A DNA stretch of 64,000 nt from Candidatus Gastranaerophilales bacterium (GCA_944323925.1 CALUUI010000006.1:1-64000), one strand, 5' to 3'; positions 18,523 through 27,169 are shown, counted from the first letter of the stretch. Numbers and translations: made by a program. Notes: generated from the sequence alone by a model not told the origin.

Positions 18523-18529
18523 ATTTTAA

Positions 18530-18567
18530 ATAAAAAAGAGCTCCTCCTGTAAAGGCTCTTTTTTTTA
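18530..18567 (+). terminator. Terminator after the helicase gene
   Basis: AAAAAAGAGC pairs with GCTCTTTTTT across a 13-nt loop. T-runs exist on the plus strand and, in reverse, on the minus strand. Confidence 0.75.
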
Positions 18568-18600
18568 TGGAGCGTGAACCAGGCTTGTTTTGACCTGTTG
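18568..18600. repeat. Degenerate tRNA-Gly-tail repeat, left of the mobile mystery cassette
   Basis: TGGAGCGTGAACCAGGCTTG followed by TTTTGACCTGTTG aligns with 19890-19921 (TGGAGCGGGAGACGAGGCTG, then TCTTGACCTGTTC). The latter begins with the tRNA-Gly 3' end. As at the other copies, a hairpin terminator lies immediately to its left. Confidence 0.65.
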
Positions 18601-18625
18601 GTATAAATTTCGGAATTTTTAATAA

Positions 18626-19207
18626 TTAATCAGTTACAAAATTCATTAATAATGTATAATCACCTTTGTCAGCTTCTTGGAGAGCTTTAATATATTTTTC
18701 CCTCAGTTCAGAAATTTCTGTTAAATTCCCGTTACCCCAATTAAAATCTTTTTTCCCCAATTTTTTCATTAGCAAATCTGCCATCAGTCTTGAAATTCTA
18801 CCATTGCCATTCGGAAAAGGATGAATTTGAACCAGCCTATGGTGAAATCTTATTGCAATTTCTTTCTCCGAGTATGTTTTATTCTCAATCCAAAATTTTA
18901 TATCATCTAATAAAACTCTTAATTGTGGCTGAATTTGATATGGTGCAACTCCAATGTTCCTTTCTGTAGTTCTGAATTTTCCTGCCCATTTCCAAACCTT
19001 ATCAAACATTTTTTTGTGCAATGTTTTAATAAATTTTTCATTTAAAATATCTTTTTTATTTTTTAAGAGCCAAATTTCAGCTTTTGTAATACCTTTTGTT
19101 TCAAGCTCATTTAATTCAGCTCTTGTTGTAATCCATTTTTCCTTTAATTGTTGTTTTTCTTCTTCAGTCAGAGGGGTTGAATTATCATCTGTTTCAAATA
19201 TGTTCAT
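18626..19207 (-). CDS. Fic-domain protein (mobile mystery protein B)
   Basis: This 193-residue protein has the complete Fic active-site motif HPFPNGNGRISR around residue 133, with the catalytic His and the anion-binding GNGR loop. Fic enzymes usually AMPylate target proteins. Upstream family marks include KVWKWAGKFRTTERNIGV and a C-terminal YTLLMNFV. I recognise it as the B partner of the mobile mystery A/B pair. It starts 2 bp after the A gene, so they form an operon. Inhibitory motifs of the (S/T)xxxE(G/N) type were not found with confidence. Confidence 0.88.
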   Translation of the reverse strand: MNIFETDDNSTPLTEEEKQQLKEKWITTRAELNELETKGITKAEIWLLKNKKDILNEKFIKTLHKKMFDKVWKWAGKFRTTERNIGVAPYQIQPQLRVLLDDIKFWIENKTYSEKEIAIRFHHRLVQIHPFPNGNGRISRLMADLLMKKLGKKDFNWGNGNLTEISELREKYIKALQEADKGDYTLLMNFVTD

Positions 19208-19209
19208 AA

Positions 19210-19656
19210 TTAATCCTCTTTATCCCATATCCTTGCTATATTGCTGTCTATCATCTCTTTAATTAAATCTTCCAGAAGTTCATCAGTGTTTGTTAATTGA
19301 TTTTCAAGCCCCATATTGCGATTCACCTTGTTTAGTATTTTCAATGCTTTCTTTTTTGCTTGATTGTAGATGATATCTTCAATATTTTCTCTTGGTATAA
19401 AGGCGTAAAAAAACTCACAGTCTAAAGAATTAGCAATGCGTTCCATTGTTGAAATTTTAATATTTTTTTCATTTTTTTCCATATTTACAATTCTAGGTTG
19501 TGAAACATCGAGCTTTTGTGCAAGTTGAGTAGTTGTCATACCTAAGAACTCACGAATTGTTTTTAACCAACCTTGAGGCGGTCTATCTATAATTACTTTT
19601 TTTAATGCATCAAACTTTTTTTGATAAGAACGTCTTAAAATATTTTTATTATCCAT
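19210..19656 (-). CDS. HTH regulator (mobile mystery protein A)
   Basis: This protein has about 148 residues (152 if the ATG at 19668 is used). The HTH TTTQLAQKLDVSQPRIVNME lies near residue 50, with the family signature PPQGWLKTIREFLGM just before it and FYAFIPRENIEDI after it. It is predicted to repress the A/B operon and probably to act as the antitoxin-like partner of the Fic protein. A 24-bp direct repeat, one copy overlapping the start region, is the likely operator. Confidence 0.87.
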   Translation of the reverse strand: MDNKNILRRSYQKKFDALKKVIIDRPPQGWLKTIREFLGMTTTQLAQKLDVSQPRIVNMEKNEKNIKISTMERIANSLDCEFFYAFIPRENIEDIIYNQAKKKALKILNKVNRNMGLENQLTNTDELLEDLIKEMIDSNIARIWDKED

Positions 19657-19744
19657 ATTATAATCCATAAGTTATATTCTGATAATAAAATTATAATCTA
19701 TATATTATAAAAGTCAAGGGATATTATAATACATAAGTTATAAT
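19655..19744. promoter_or_regulatory. Paired 24-bp operator-like repeats upstream of the mobile mystery A/B operon
   Basis: The sequences at 19655-19678 and 19721-19744 agree at 22 of 24 positions (core CATAAGTTATA preceded by ATATTATAAT) and are exactly 66 bp apart. One overlaps the start codon region and the other lies upstream, as expected for an autoregulated HTH operon. Confidence 0.6.
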
Positions 19745-19856
19745 ATAAGATGGCAAAAGCACTCCAGCCTCTGCTCACAGGTCGCCGAACTCAAATAAGG
19801 CGAGTTCTCGCCAATGTCTCCCTGTTTACAAAAAAATCCCAAACAAATTTTTTTCA

Positions 19857-19886
19857 TAAAAAAAAAGACCGTCTGGCGGTCTTTTA
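19857..19886 (-). terminator. Duplicated tRNA-Gly terminator (orphan copy)
   Basis: The stem AAAGACCG / CGGTCTTT with the T-run on the minus strand is identical to the terminator at 20075, but it has no intact tRNA upstream. Confidence 0.7.
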
Positions 19887-20074
19887 TAATGGAGCGGGAG
19901 ACGAGGCTGTCTTGACCTGTTCGCGATAAACGGCAATTCCGTGTTTGCCGTCGTGTTTTTTAAACACTTGGCAAAAGCACTCCAGCCTCTGCTCACAGGT
20001 CGCCGAACTCGAAAAAGGCGAGTTCTCGCCAGTGTCTCCCTGGCGACGAAAAATCTCAAACAAATTTTTTTCAT

Positions 20075-20102
20075 AAAAAAAAGACCGTCTGGCGGTCTTT
20101 TA
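20075..20102 (-). terminator. tRNA-Gly terminator
   Basis: Minus strand: AAAGACCG-CCAGA-CGGTCTTT followed by a T-run, directly downstream of the tRNA-Gly CCA. Confidence 0.82.
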
Positions 20103-20105
20103 TAA

Positions 20106-20180
20106 TGGAGCGGGAGACGAGGCTCGAACTCGCGACATCCTCCTTGGCAAGGAGGCATTCTACCACTGAATTACCCCCGC
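20106..20180 (-). tRNA. tRNA-Gly (GCC)
   Basis: The acceptor GCGGGGG/CTCCCGC pairs with one G-U. The anticodon loop TTGCCAA sits in the stem CTCCT/AGGAG, giving anticodon GCC. U73 is as expected for tRNA-Gly, and CCA is encoded. Its 3' end and terminator are duplicated at 19857-19908. Confidence 0.96.
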
Positions 20181-20193
20181 TCGGTATATTATT

Positions 20194-20244
20194 ATCATAC
20201 ATGGCAAAAAAAAAATTGCAAGTTTTTTATTTTATATCTATAAT
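20194..20244. promoter_or_regulatory. Divergent promoters of tRNA-Gly and clpP sharing one palindromic -35 box
   Basis: TTGCAA (20216-20221) is its own reverse complement. On the plus strand it lies 17 bp before a consensus TATAAT (20239-20244) for clpP. On the minus strand it lies 16 bp before TATGAT (20199-20194) for tRNA-Gly. The two promoters would compete for the same -35 contact. Confidence 0.55.
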
Positions 20245-20267
20245 ATCTCTATAAGAAGGAGATTAAA

Positions 20268-20873
20268 ATGAGTGATTTCAACAAAGTATTAAGCTATATG
20301 CCAACAGTTATTGAAGCATCTTCTCGTGGTGAAAGATCTTTTGATATTTTTTCTAGACTGCTTAGAGAGAGAATAATTTTCTTAGGTGAAGAAATAGATG
20401 ACGATGTTGCAAACTCTGTTATTGCACAGCTCCTTCTCTTGGATAGTGAAAATCCTGAAAAAGATATTATGTTATACATAAATAGTCCTGGTGGTGTTAT
20501 AACAGCCGGCATGGCTATTTATGATACTATGAACCTTATTAAGTCAGATGTTTCAACAATCTGTCTTGGTGAAGCTGCAAGTATGGGTGCTTTCCTATTG
20601 TCTGCAGGTGCTAAAGGTAAGAGAATGGCTCTTCCAAGTGCAAGAATTATGATTCACCAACCTTTAGGCGGTGCTAAAGGGCAAGCTACTGATATCGAAA
20701 TCGAAGCTAAAGAAATAGGACGTATGAAAGAAATGCTTATCTCTATCATGGCTGAAAATTCAGGGCAACCTTATGAAAAAGTTAAAGAGGATTGCGAAAG
20801 AGATTACTACATGTCCGCTGCTCAAGCTGTTGAATATGGCTTAATTGATAAAGTAGTTTCTTCTCAAGACTAG
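20268..20873 (+). CDS. clpP: ATP-dependent Clp protease proteolytic subunit
   Basis: This 201-residue serine protease forms the tetradecameric chamber that works with ClpX, ClpA or ClpC ATPases in the cytoplasm. The catalytic triad is visible: Ser105 in GEAASMGAF, His130 in RIMIHQP and Asp179 in ERDYYMSA. Length and motifs are typical of an active ClpP. The RBS is AGAAGGAGAT, and a consensus-like promoter lies just upstream. Confidence 0.97.
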   Translation: MSDFNKVLSYMPTVIEASSRGERSFDIFSRLLRERIIFLGEEIDDDVANSVIAQLLLLDSENPEKDIMLYINSPGGVITAGMAIYDTMNLIKSDVSTICLGEAASMGAFLLSAGAKGKRMALPSARIMIHQPLGGAKGQATDIEIEAKEIGRMKEMLISIMAENSGQPYEKVKEDCERDYYMSAAQAVEYGLIDKVVSSQD

Positions 20874-20965
20874 TTTTTATTACTTTTTAACCTGATACTC
20901 TGGTCAAAATTCAATTAATATGATATATTTATTATATAGTTGTAGTTCATTGTCAGGTGTTTAGT

Positions 20966-21556
20966 ATGAATATTGATTTAGATTCCGAGTTCTTAAATAT
21001 TTTTTATGGAATTACTGATGCTGATGTTCCACAGAATGTTGATTTAGCTGCGTTAAAAAAACAGCTTGATGATATTGTTAATTTGGTGAATCAGCTTGAT
21101 AAAAATTCTCGTAAATCTGTTCAATCTATTCTTAATCCTGAGTTGGATAAAGAAGTTTCCACGGCTCCTGCTATGCTTATTATTGATGATTTAGGAGTTA
21201 TTACTTATCAACTTAAAGTGCTACTTGAAAAATTCAAGTACGATATTGATGTTTCACACGAAATTTATGATGCTGTTAATAAATACAGAAAACGTAATTA
21301 TGAGTTTGTAATTATGGATTTATTTATTCCAACTGATAGAGAAGGGTTTATGTTGTTGTCTGAACTTAGAAAAATAGCTGATAATACAGGCAGACGTCCT
21401 ACTATTGGTGTTATGACTGCATCTAATAAAAAAGAACTTGAACATATTTGTAAGAATAGAGGTGCGGACTTCTTTCTTGAAAAAAGTGCTGATTGGCAGC
21501 AAAGACTTTATTCAATTATCAATGAGTTTGTAAATGGTTCTTCGGAGGTTAGCTAA
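20966..21556 (+). CDS. Stand-alone receiver-domain protein (CheY-like)
   Basis: This protein has 196 residues from the ATG at 20966 (a GTG 9 bp upstream is also in frame). The first 70 residues are a helical extension with no recognised domain. A receiver domain follows, with the acidic pair in LIIDD, the phospho-acceptor Asp in YEFVIMDLFIP, Thr/Ser in VMTAS and Lys in FFLEKS. No DNA-binding output domain is present, so it probably acts through protein contacts. The gene ends 4 bp before sdaAB begins. Confidence 0.82.
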   Translation: MNIDLDSEFLNIFYGITDADVPQNVDLAALKKQLDDIVNLVNQLDKNSRKSVQSILNPELDKEVSTAPAMLIIDDLGVITYQLKVLLEKFKYDIDVSHEIYDAVNKYRKRNYEFVIMDLFIPTDREGFMLLSELRKIADNTGRRPTIGVMTASNKKELEHICKNRGADFFLEKSADWQQRLYSIINEFVNGSSEVS

Positions 21557-21560
21557 ATAA

Positions 21561-22220
21561 ATGCCTGCTAGAAAAACGCTTCTGGATGTTATTTCGCCTG
21601 TTATGGTTGGACCTTCCAGCTCTCACACTGCAGGTGCCGTTAGAATTGGGCTTATGGCTAGAGAAATTTTTAACGCCGAAATTAAAAAGGTTCATTTTAG
21701 ACTCTACAATTCCTTTGCTACGACCGGAAAAGGTCATGGAACTCATAAGGCTTTGCTTGCTGGGATTCAGGGTTGGAATGTTGATGATATTAGAATTAAA
21801 AATATTTTTGATTATGATTTAGGCTTGGAGTATGAGTTTGAATATATTGAAGATACTAATAAAGCGCCTAATGCTGTTAGAATAATTATTAATGATAAAA
21901 TGACAATCAGGGCAGAATCTGTTGGATCAGGTGAGATTGCTGTTACTAATATTAATGGATTTAATGTTAATATTACTGGACATTATAACTCTTTATTACT
22001 CATATATAAAGATTTACCGGGGGTAATTTCTAAAGTTACTGATTTAATCCAACGTAGAGGGGTAAATATTGCTTCTTTATTATGTGATAGAGATATCAAA
22101 GGGGGAAATGCATCTATGTATATTGCTCTTGATTCTGAAATTGAGCCTGAACTGATATCTAAAATTAAAAATATTGAGTGTATTTATTTTGCAACCGGTA
22201 TAAGGAAACTGCAATCATGA
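21561..22220 (+). CDS. sdaAB: L-serine dehydratase, beta subunit
   Basis: This 219-residue regulatory subunit belongs to the iron-sulfur L-serine deaminase that converts serine to pyruvate and ammonia. The N-terminal signature DVISPVMVGPSSSHTAGAVR is clear. A C-terminal ACT domain (SLLLIYKDLPGVISKVTDLI and onward) probably senses serine. The stop overlaps the alpha-subunit start (ATGA), as usual for the two-subunit type. Confidence 0.95.
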   Translation: MPARKTLLDVISPVMVGPSSSHTAGAVRIGLMAREIFNAEIKKVHFRLYNSFATTGKGHGTHKALLAGIQGWNVDDIRIKNIFDYDLGLEYEFEYIEDTNKAPNAVRIIINDKMTIRAESVGSGEIAVTNINGFNVNITGHYNSLLLIYKDLPGVISKVTDLIQRRGVNIASLLCDRDIKGGNASMYIALDSEIEPELISKIKNIECIYFATGIRKLQS

Positions 22221-23098
22221 TTATTACAGAGACTTTTGATGAATTACTATCAGAATGTAATAGTAATAAACTTTCTATATGGCAACAAGCGCAAGCAGAA
22301 GAAGCGTTTATTCAAGATATTTCTGAAAAATATTTAAGAGATATTGTTTTAAGAAACATAAATGCAATGAGAGAGGCAATAACTAACGGTTTAAAGAGTA
22401 AAGAAAAATCTTTAAGCGGTTTATCTGGTGGTGACTGTTATAGGTTGAAAACATCATACAAAAAACATCCTGCAATATTAGGCGAAATCTTTGAAAAAAT
22501 AACAATGTATGCTTTAGCATCAGCAGAGGAAAATGCAAGGATGGGTAAGATAGTTGCTTGCCCTACAGCCGGTTCCTGTGGAATTGTTCCTGCTGTTTTA
22601 ATAACTATGGCAGAGGAATATAAAATTTCTGATGAAGAACTTATTAATGCACTTTTAACGGCGGGAAAAATCGGGCAGATTGTATCAAATAAAGTACGCT
22701 TAGCAGGTGCTGTTGCAGGGTGTCAGGCAGAATGCGGTGTTGCTTCCGGTATGGCGGCGGGTTTGTTAACTTTTTTGAGGCACGGAAATAATAAACAGAT
22801 AGTAAATTCGGCTATTTTAGCTATAAAAAATATACTTGGATTAACTTGTGACCCTGTATGCGGACTTGTTGAAGTACCTTGTGTTAAAAGAAATCCTTTT
22901 CTTGCAATACATGCTGTTACTGCTTCTGAATTAGCGTTTGCAGATATAGAAAGTAAAATTCCGCCTGATGAAGTTATTGATGTATTGGAAAAAACAGGAA
23001 AATTGATGTCTCCTGTTCTTAAAGAAACCTCTCAAGGAGGGCTTGCTAAAACTAAAACAGGCATTGAACTTGAAAAAGACTTGGCGGAAAAGCTATGA
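22217..23098 (+). CDS. sdaAA: L-serine dehydratase, alpha subunit (Fe-S)
   Basis: This 293-residue catalytic subunit has the 4Fe-4S cysteine segments CPTAGSCGIVP, AGCQAECGVASGMAAG and CDPVCGLVEVPC, and it ends with TSQGGLAKTKTG. I chose the ATG at 22217 because it overlaps the beta-subunit stop by 4 bp and gives the usual N-terminus. It overlaps the next gene by 4 bp as well, so the operon continues into the glycosyltransferase-like gene. Confidence 0.95.
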   Translation: MIITETFDELLSECNSNKLSIWQQAQAEEAFIQDISEKYLRDIVLRNINAMREAITNGLKSKEKSLSGLSGGDCYRLKTSYKKHPAILGEIFEKITMYALASAEENARMGKIVACPTAGSCGIVPAVLITMAEEYKISDEELINALLTAGKIGQIVSNKVRLAGAVAGCQAECGVASGMAAGLLTFLRHGNNKQIVNSAILAIKNILGLTCDPVCGLVEVPCVKRNPFLAIHAVTASELAFADIESKIPPDEVIDVLEKTGKLMSPVLKETSQGGLAKTKTGIELEKDLAEKL

Positions 23099-24051
23099 GC
23101 AGCTTAAATATTCTTCTTGTTCAACCAATTTCTATAGCAGGCAGATTAATTGTTTCCAGTATTAATGATGGGATTTTGCAAAACCCAGACTTAGAAGCTA
23201 ATATAACCGTTTTTGACGAATTATTTGCTAATAATTTAGATGAGCTTTTGCAAAAGAAATTTAATGTTATTATCGGGTATGATTTCTCACCTTTAAAGAT
23301 AAAAATTGATAACAATTTAGAAGCAAAATGTATTTGTTATTTTGCAGATAATATCCAATCGAAAACCTCAGGACCTGAGTGGGAAAAGTATTTCAAATAT
23401 TTGTATAGGGAAGATGTTTTTACTTTCTTCTGGGATAGAGAAATGATTAAAATGTATGATTTTAAGAATTTATACTATCTACCGCAGTTTGTAAATTTTG
23501 AGATATATCGAGATTTGAATATAACACCCAAATTTCATGTCATGTTTGCAGGTAGGCTTGATACTGATTTTAGACTGAATTTTTATCTGGAATTAATGAA
23601 AAAATTACCTGAATTGAAGTTTGCTTGGTACGCTATTGAAAAACATTATCGGGATGCACTATCAAGAACTGAGGACAAAGAACTTATAAAGAATGTATAC
23701 CAAGGATTTATTGATAATCAAAAAAATATGGCAGTTGCAATTAATAATTCAAAAATCTTATTTACAATGAATTCTCAAGGTATTTCATCACTTAATTTTA
23801 GGACAATAGAGTCAGTCGCCTGTAAACGTTTAATAATTAGTGATAAGCGTCAAGAGCTATCGCTTTACAATGGTTATATGCCGTATTGGGAAAATGTAGA
23901 TGATTTAGCTGATAAAATCAGATTTTATTTAAAAAACGAAACCGAATATGAAACAACGGTCGAAAATTGCTACAAAATAGGGCGTAAAGACCATCACACC
24001 AAAGAGAATGTAGCTTATATGTTTGATAAAGCACTAGCAGCCAACGCTTAG
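23095..24051 (+). CDS. Glycosyltransferase-like protein (GT-B type, GT4-like)
   Basis: This 318-residue protein has an N-terminal half that is unusual. The C-terminal half reads like a GT-B domain: VMFAGRLDTDFRLNFYLEL, a central GISSLNFRTIESVACKRLII corresponding to the E-x7-E region, and a late YWENVDDLADKIRFYL. No signal peptide. It is coupled by ATGA to sdaAA and converges with the SDR gene, overlapping its end by 18 bp. The acceptor is unknown. Confidence 0.72.
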   Translation: MSSLNILLVQPISIAGRLIVSSINDGILQNPDLEANITVFDELFANNLDELLQKKFNVIIGYDFSPLKIKIDNNLEAKCICYFADNIQSKTSGPEWEKYFKYLYREDVFTFFWDREMIKMYDFKNLYYLPQFVNFEIYRDLNITPKFHVMFAGRLDTDFRLNFYLELMKKLPELKFAWYAIEKHYRDALSRTEDKELIKNVYQGFIDNQKNMAVAINNSKILFTMNSQGISSLNFRTIESVACKRLIISDKRQELSLYNGYMPYWENVDDLADKIRFYLKNETEYETTVENCYKIGRKDHHTKENVAYMFDKALAANA

Positions 24052-24729
24052 ACCTGCACAAAGATTTATTGATTGACCAGTTATACCTTTTGCTTTATCA
24101 GAGGTTAAGAATTTTACAAAATCTGCTATTTCAACAGGTTCTACAAACCTTTTTTGAGGAATGGTATCAAGAATTTCATCTCTTGAAAATCCGCTATCTT
24201 CAATTGAGTTTTCGCCAAGTTCTGTTTCAACCCAGCCGGGGTTTATTGTATTTACGGTAATATTATACTCCGCAAGCTCTAAGGCTAGGGCTTTTGTCAT
24301 TCCAATAAGTCCTGATTTTGCAGCAGAATATGCGCTTGCTCCTGCTTCGCCCATTACTCCGCTTATCGAGCCGATATTGATTATTCGTCCATATTTCCTT
24401 GCTTTCATACCCTTTGCTGCCCTTGATATCAAATACAGCGGGGCAGTTAAATCAGTATTAATTATTTGTTGTACATCTTTGAGTTGCATATTCTCAACTT
24501 CCGACCAGATGTAGGCACCTGCGTTGTTTATTAAAATATCTATTTCATTTTCTTCAATATAATTGCCAAGTCCTGTCAGTTCTTCTGGTATTGTTACATC
24601 AGCTTTATAATAGTTTTTATAACTTTTTAGTGCTTCAAGGTTTCTCCCGCTTGCAAAAATTTCACCTTCCAAGTTCTCTGCAATAACTTTTCCTATTCCT
24701 TTTGTAGCTCCTGTTACTAATATTTTCAT
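24034..24729 (-). CDS. SDR-family reductase (FabG-like)
   Basis: This 231-residue short-chain dehydrogenase has the cofactor motif TGATKGIGK at residues 6-14, NNAGAY, and the catalytic Ser in INIGSISG with Tyr-x3-Lys in YSAAKSG. The segment NPGWVET follows. It is closest in style to 3-oxoacyl-ACP reductase (FabG) but lies apart from fatty-acid genes, so the substrate is uncertain. One base separates it from the radical SAM gene upstream. Confidence 0.88.
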   Translation of the reverse strand: MKILVTGATKGIGKVIAENLEGEIFASGRNLEALKSYKNYYKADVTIPEELTGLGNYIEENEIDILINNAGAYIWSEVENMQLKDVQQIINTDLTAPLYLISRAAKGMKARKYGRIINIGSISGVMGEAGASAYSAAKSGLIGMTKALALELAEYNITVNTINPGWVETELGENSIEDSGFSRDEILDTIPQKRFVEPVEIADFVKFLTSDKAKGITGQSINLCAGLSVGC

Positions 24730-24730
24730 T

Positions 24731-25813
24731 TTATGACCTTTCTTTAGGCTCTAGCTCACAACACATTTGACACGCACCAAATACGCCGCTTGATGCCTTT
24801 AAATTCTTTCTGAAACAACAATAATGCGGTTTATTAAATAGTTCCTTAATACTGTTTTCTCTTACATTGCCTATCTTCATAGATAAACAAGGGTAAATAT
24901 CTCCCGCCGGATTTATCATCATATTTGAATACGGGTATTTACAAGGATTATAAATTTCATTAATTGGTGTATCCTCAGATAGTTTAAAAAATTCTTCTAT
25001 TGTTTTAATTGGGTCTTTTGTATATTCAAACTTTGGTGAATACCGGATTTTTACTTTTGAGGTTTTACTTAATGAGTTAAGTTCTCTATAAATTTCCTTG
25101 AAATGCTCCATATCAAAATAAGGCTGAATTGGATAATTGGCAGTAAATTCAGGTATGAAACTCTCAACAAGCGTTGAGTTCTGTTTCCAGTTGTTGTTTC
25201 TTAAAAAGGAAATTGAAAAGAAATCAAATCCCATATCAATACATAGTTTATAAAGTTTGGGTAGGGAATCCAAATTATTTTCAAGAACAATGGTTTTAAT
25301 ATCAACCATTGGAGAATGTTTCATAGCTTTTACAAGTTCAAGATTGGATACTATCTTATCAAATATACCTATTTGCCCTCTGTTTTTATCGTGAATCTCT
25401 CCATATCCGTCTAGGGATACTGATAAAAGCATTAGTTTAGAGCGTTCAAATTCTTTTATTACTTCCGGAGTAATTAAAATCCCGTTAGTTACTAAATGCG
25501 TTTTATGAAAGATTTTTTTAGATAAATAAAATAAAATTTCAGCAAAATCTTTTCTTATAAGCGGTTCGCCACCTACAAGGGTAACAATGGCATAAGGCGG
25601 AAGTTGGTTTATAACTTCAAACCACTCTTCTTTTGTTAACTCGTTCTTTTTTCTTTCATCACCTATATAGCAATAAGGGCAGTTTAAATTACATCTGTAG
25701 GTTAGTTCAAAAAAGTATCTTAAAGGGATTAGAGCCCTTCCGTAACGGTTGTTATAAGAAAAGTCCGAATATAAATTTCTGGCTTTGTCAAAAATATCTG
25801 ATAAGTTAATCAT
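24731..25813 (-). CDS. Radical SAM / SPASM-type protein
   Basis: This 360-residue protein has the CxxxCxxC cluster in YRCNLNCPYCYIG, the GGEPL motif and a SAM-binding central barrel. The C-terminal region has further cysteines (NPCKYPY, IYPCLSM, CCF, CQMCC) as in SPASM or twitch domains, which hold auxiliary Fe-S clusters and often modify peptides. No peptide substrate gene is obvious nearby. It is the first gene of a two-gene operon with the SDR reductase. Confidence 0.86.
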   Translation of the reverse strand: MINLSDIFDKARNLYSDFSYNNRYGRALIPLRYFFELTYRCNLNCPYCYIGDERKKNELTKEEWFEVINQLPPYAIVTLVGGEPLIRKDFAEILFYLSKKIFHKTHLVTNGILITPEVIKEFERSKLMLLSVSLDGYGEIHDKNRGQIGIFDKIVSNLELVKAMKHSPMVDIKTIVLENNLDSLPKLYKLCIDMGFDFFSISFLRNNNWKQNSTLVESFIPEFTANYPIQPYFDMEHFKEIYRELNSLSKTSKVKIRYSPKFEYTKDPIKTIEEFFKLSEDTPINEIYNPCKYPYSNMMINPAGDIYPCLSMKIGNVRENSIKELFNKPHYCCFRKNLKASSGVFGACQMCCELEPKERS

Positions 25814-25859
25814 ATTGATTATTATACATTATATATTTCTTTTAAGTTATAATTATTTT

Positions 25860-26294
25860 ATGAAAAAAGTTTTATGTTTTCTAATAGTGTTTTTAATATC
25901 ATTAGCAGTAATTGCATCCGAAGGCTATTCCGAGCGATTTGTATCAAGTTTCAGTGCTTGTGAGCCTTATACTGAACGCTCAACTATAGATTCCGGTAAC
26001 GGAGGAAAAGTTCCATTAACTAAATTGGTACAAGGGGTTGTGGATCATAAATGTGTTTATAAACAAGTTATTATCCGCCCTACGGTAAAAGATATAACTG
26101 TATGTCAATTTACTAAACCGATGCTTGAAGAAATTTCTAATGCGATGAAGGAAGAAACTGGACAGACATATAATATTGATTTTGATACTGGAAAAGAAGT
26201 TGTTAAATTATATGGTTTAACAAAAAGCCAAATAATATGGACGCAGTATCTAAATTCACCTGAGGTATGTAAAAGAGAGATAGTAGAGAGATAG
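25860..26294 (+). CDS. Small secreted protein of unknown function
   Basis: This 144-residue protein starts at the ATG at 25860, which begins a clean signal peptide (MKKVLCFLIVFLISLAVIAS). The mature part contains four cysteines spaced through it (SACEPY, HKCVYK, TVCQFT, EVCKRE), suggesting disulfides in the periplasm or outside the cell. No domain was recognised. Confidence 0.8.
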   Translation: MKKVLCFLIVFLISLAVIASEGYSERFVSSFSACEPYTERSTIDSGNGGKVPLTKLVQGVVDHKCVYKQVIIRPTVKDITVCQFTKPMLEEISNAMKEETGQTYNIDFDTGKEVVKLYGLTKSQIIWTQYLNSPEVCKREIVER

Positions 26295-26393
26295 CTTTTG
26301 TAAAGTTATGTAACCGATTTGTAACAAAAAAATGATACTTAATCAATTTTTTATTAAATAAATACTTTATAAAAGAGTGTAAGGTTTGGTAGT

Positions 26394-27149
26394 ATGACTC
26401 TTAATATAAATGGTAATAATTACAATTATTCAATAAATGCGATATCACGAATACAGTTTCCCGTGTTTAAAGGTATAGCAAGACCTGATACCGGTGCAAA
26501 AGATTCGTTTGTAGCGACATCAGAATTAAGTCCGTATTTGTCTAAATCTGCCATTGAAAATATGATAGCAGTTAATCCGCAGGTGTTAAAAATTCTGAAA
26601 ACAAACGGGCTTAAACCTGAAATTAATATTGAAGAATTACATAAGTTAGCGGATGGTCACTTAAAGCAGACAAAGAATATAGCCGCAGGAATTATAGATA
26701 ATCTTCCTAAAGATGTGCGCTCTCAAATAGATAGGCAAGGAGTAATTCAGGCTGCTGTATTCCATGATTTTGGGAAGGTTTTAATTCCTAATAAAATATT
26801 AAATAAGAAAACAAAATTAAATGATAAAGAAAAAGAAATAATGAATTTACATTCGATATTGGGATATGAACTTTTAAAGACGCAAAATATTTCTCCTAAA
26901 GCCTTAGAACTAATTAAATATCATCATCAAAATGCAAGTAATACAGGCTATCCGATAAATACTGGTGATTTTGAGTATGGTGTAGAAGCAGAAATAATAG
27001 CATTGGCAGATAAATATTCTGCATTGATAGAAAAACGTTCATATAAACCTGCAATGATGCCTAAAGAAGCACTTGCGATATTAAAAGAGGAATCTCAAGG
27101 AAGTCTTGTTTTAGATGCATTGGTCAAATATATTGAAACAACTGCATAA
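26394..27149 (+). CDS. HD-GYP-like phosphohydrolase with N-terminal VFKG motif
   Basis: This 251-residue protein begins MTLNINGNNYNYS and carries PVFKGIA at residues 23-29. The body is an HD domain: His124-Asp125 in FHDFGKVLIP, His in NLHSILGYELL and His177-His178 in KYHHQ, then NTGYP. This matches the order of HD-GYP domains, which hydrolyse cyclic di-GMP. An upstream helix with HLKQTKN could supply another ligand. A tag shared with the protease-like proteins on a nucleotide-hydrolase fold is unusual. No receiver domain is present. Confidence 0.82.
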   Translation: MTLNINGNNYNYSINAISRIQFPVFKGIARPDTGAKDSFVATSELSPYLSKSAIENMIAVNPQVLKILKTNGLKPEINIEELHKLADGHLKQTKNIAAGIIDNLPKDVRSQIDRQGVIQAAVFHDFGKVLIPNKILNKKTKLNDKEKEIMNLHSILGYELLKTQNISPKALELIKYHHQNASNTGYPINTGDFEYGVEAEIIALADKYSALIEKRSYKPAMMPKEALAILKEESQGSLVLDALVKYIETTA

Positions 27150-27169
27150 TTCTATGAGTAATATTTTTA

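Larger units (their letters stand above)
19751..20124. repeat. Tandem 216-218-bp repeat of tRNA-Gly tail, terminator and CAGCCTCTGCTC element
   Basis: Copy 1 starts at 19751 and copy 2 at 19969, both with TGGCAAAAGCACTCCAGCCT. Both continue through CTGCTCACAGGTCGCCGAACTC, GGCGAGTTCTCGCC, a terminator and TGGAGCGGGAGACGAGGCT. In copy 2 that last block is the real 3' end of tRNA-Gly. In copy 1 it stops after 19 nt and runs into unrelated sequence with a small hairpin (ACGGCAA...TTGCCGT, 19930-19950). The copies differ by small changes only. Confidence 0.88.

Noticed and set aside
19826-20158. 110-codon minus-strand open frame with a repeated peptide
   Set aside because: The repeat is the translated tRNA-Gly array; it passes through the tRNA and two terminators.
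9231-20180. Integrated phage or integrative element with an integrase
   Set aside because: No integrase, transposase or phage structural gene is present; only tRNA-tail repeats suggest mobility.
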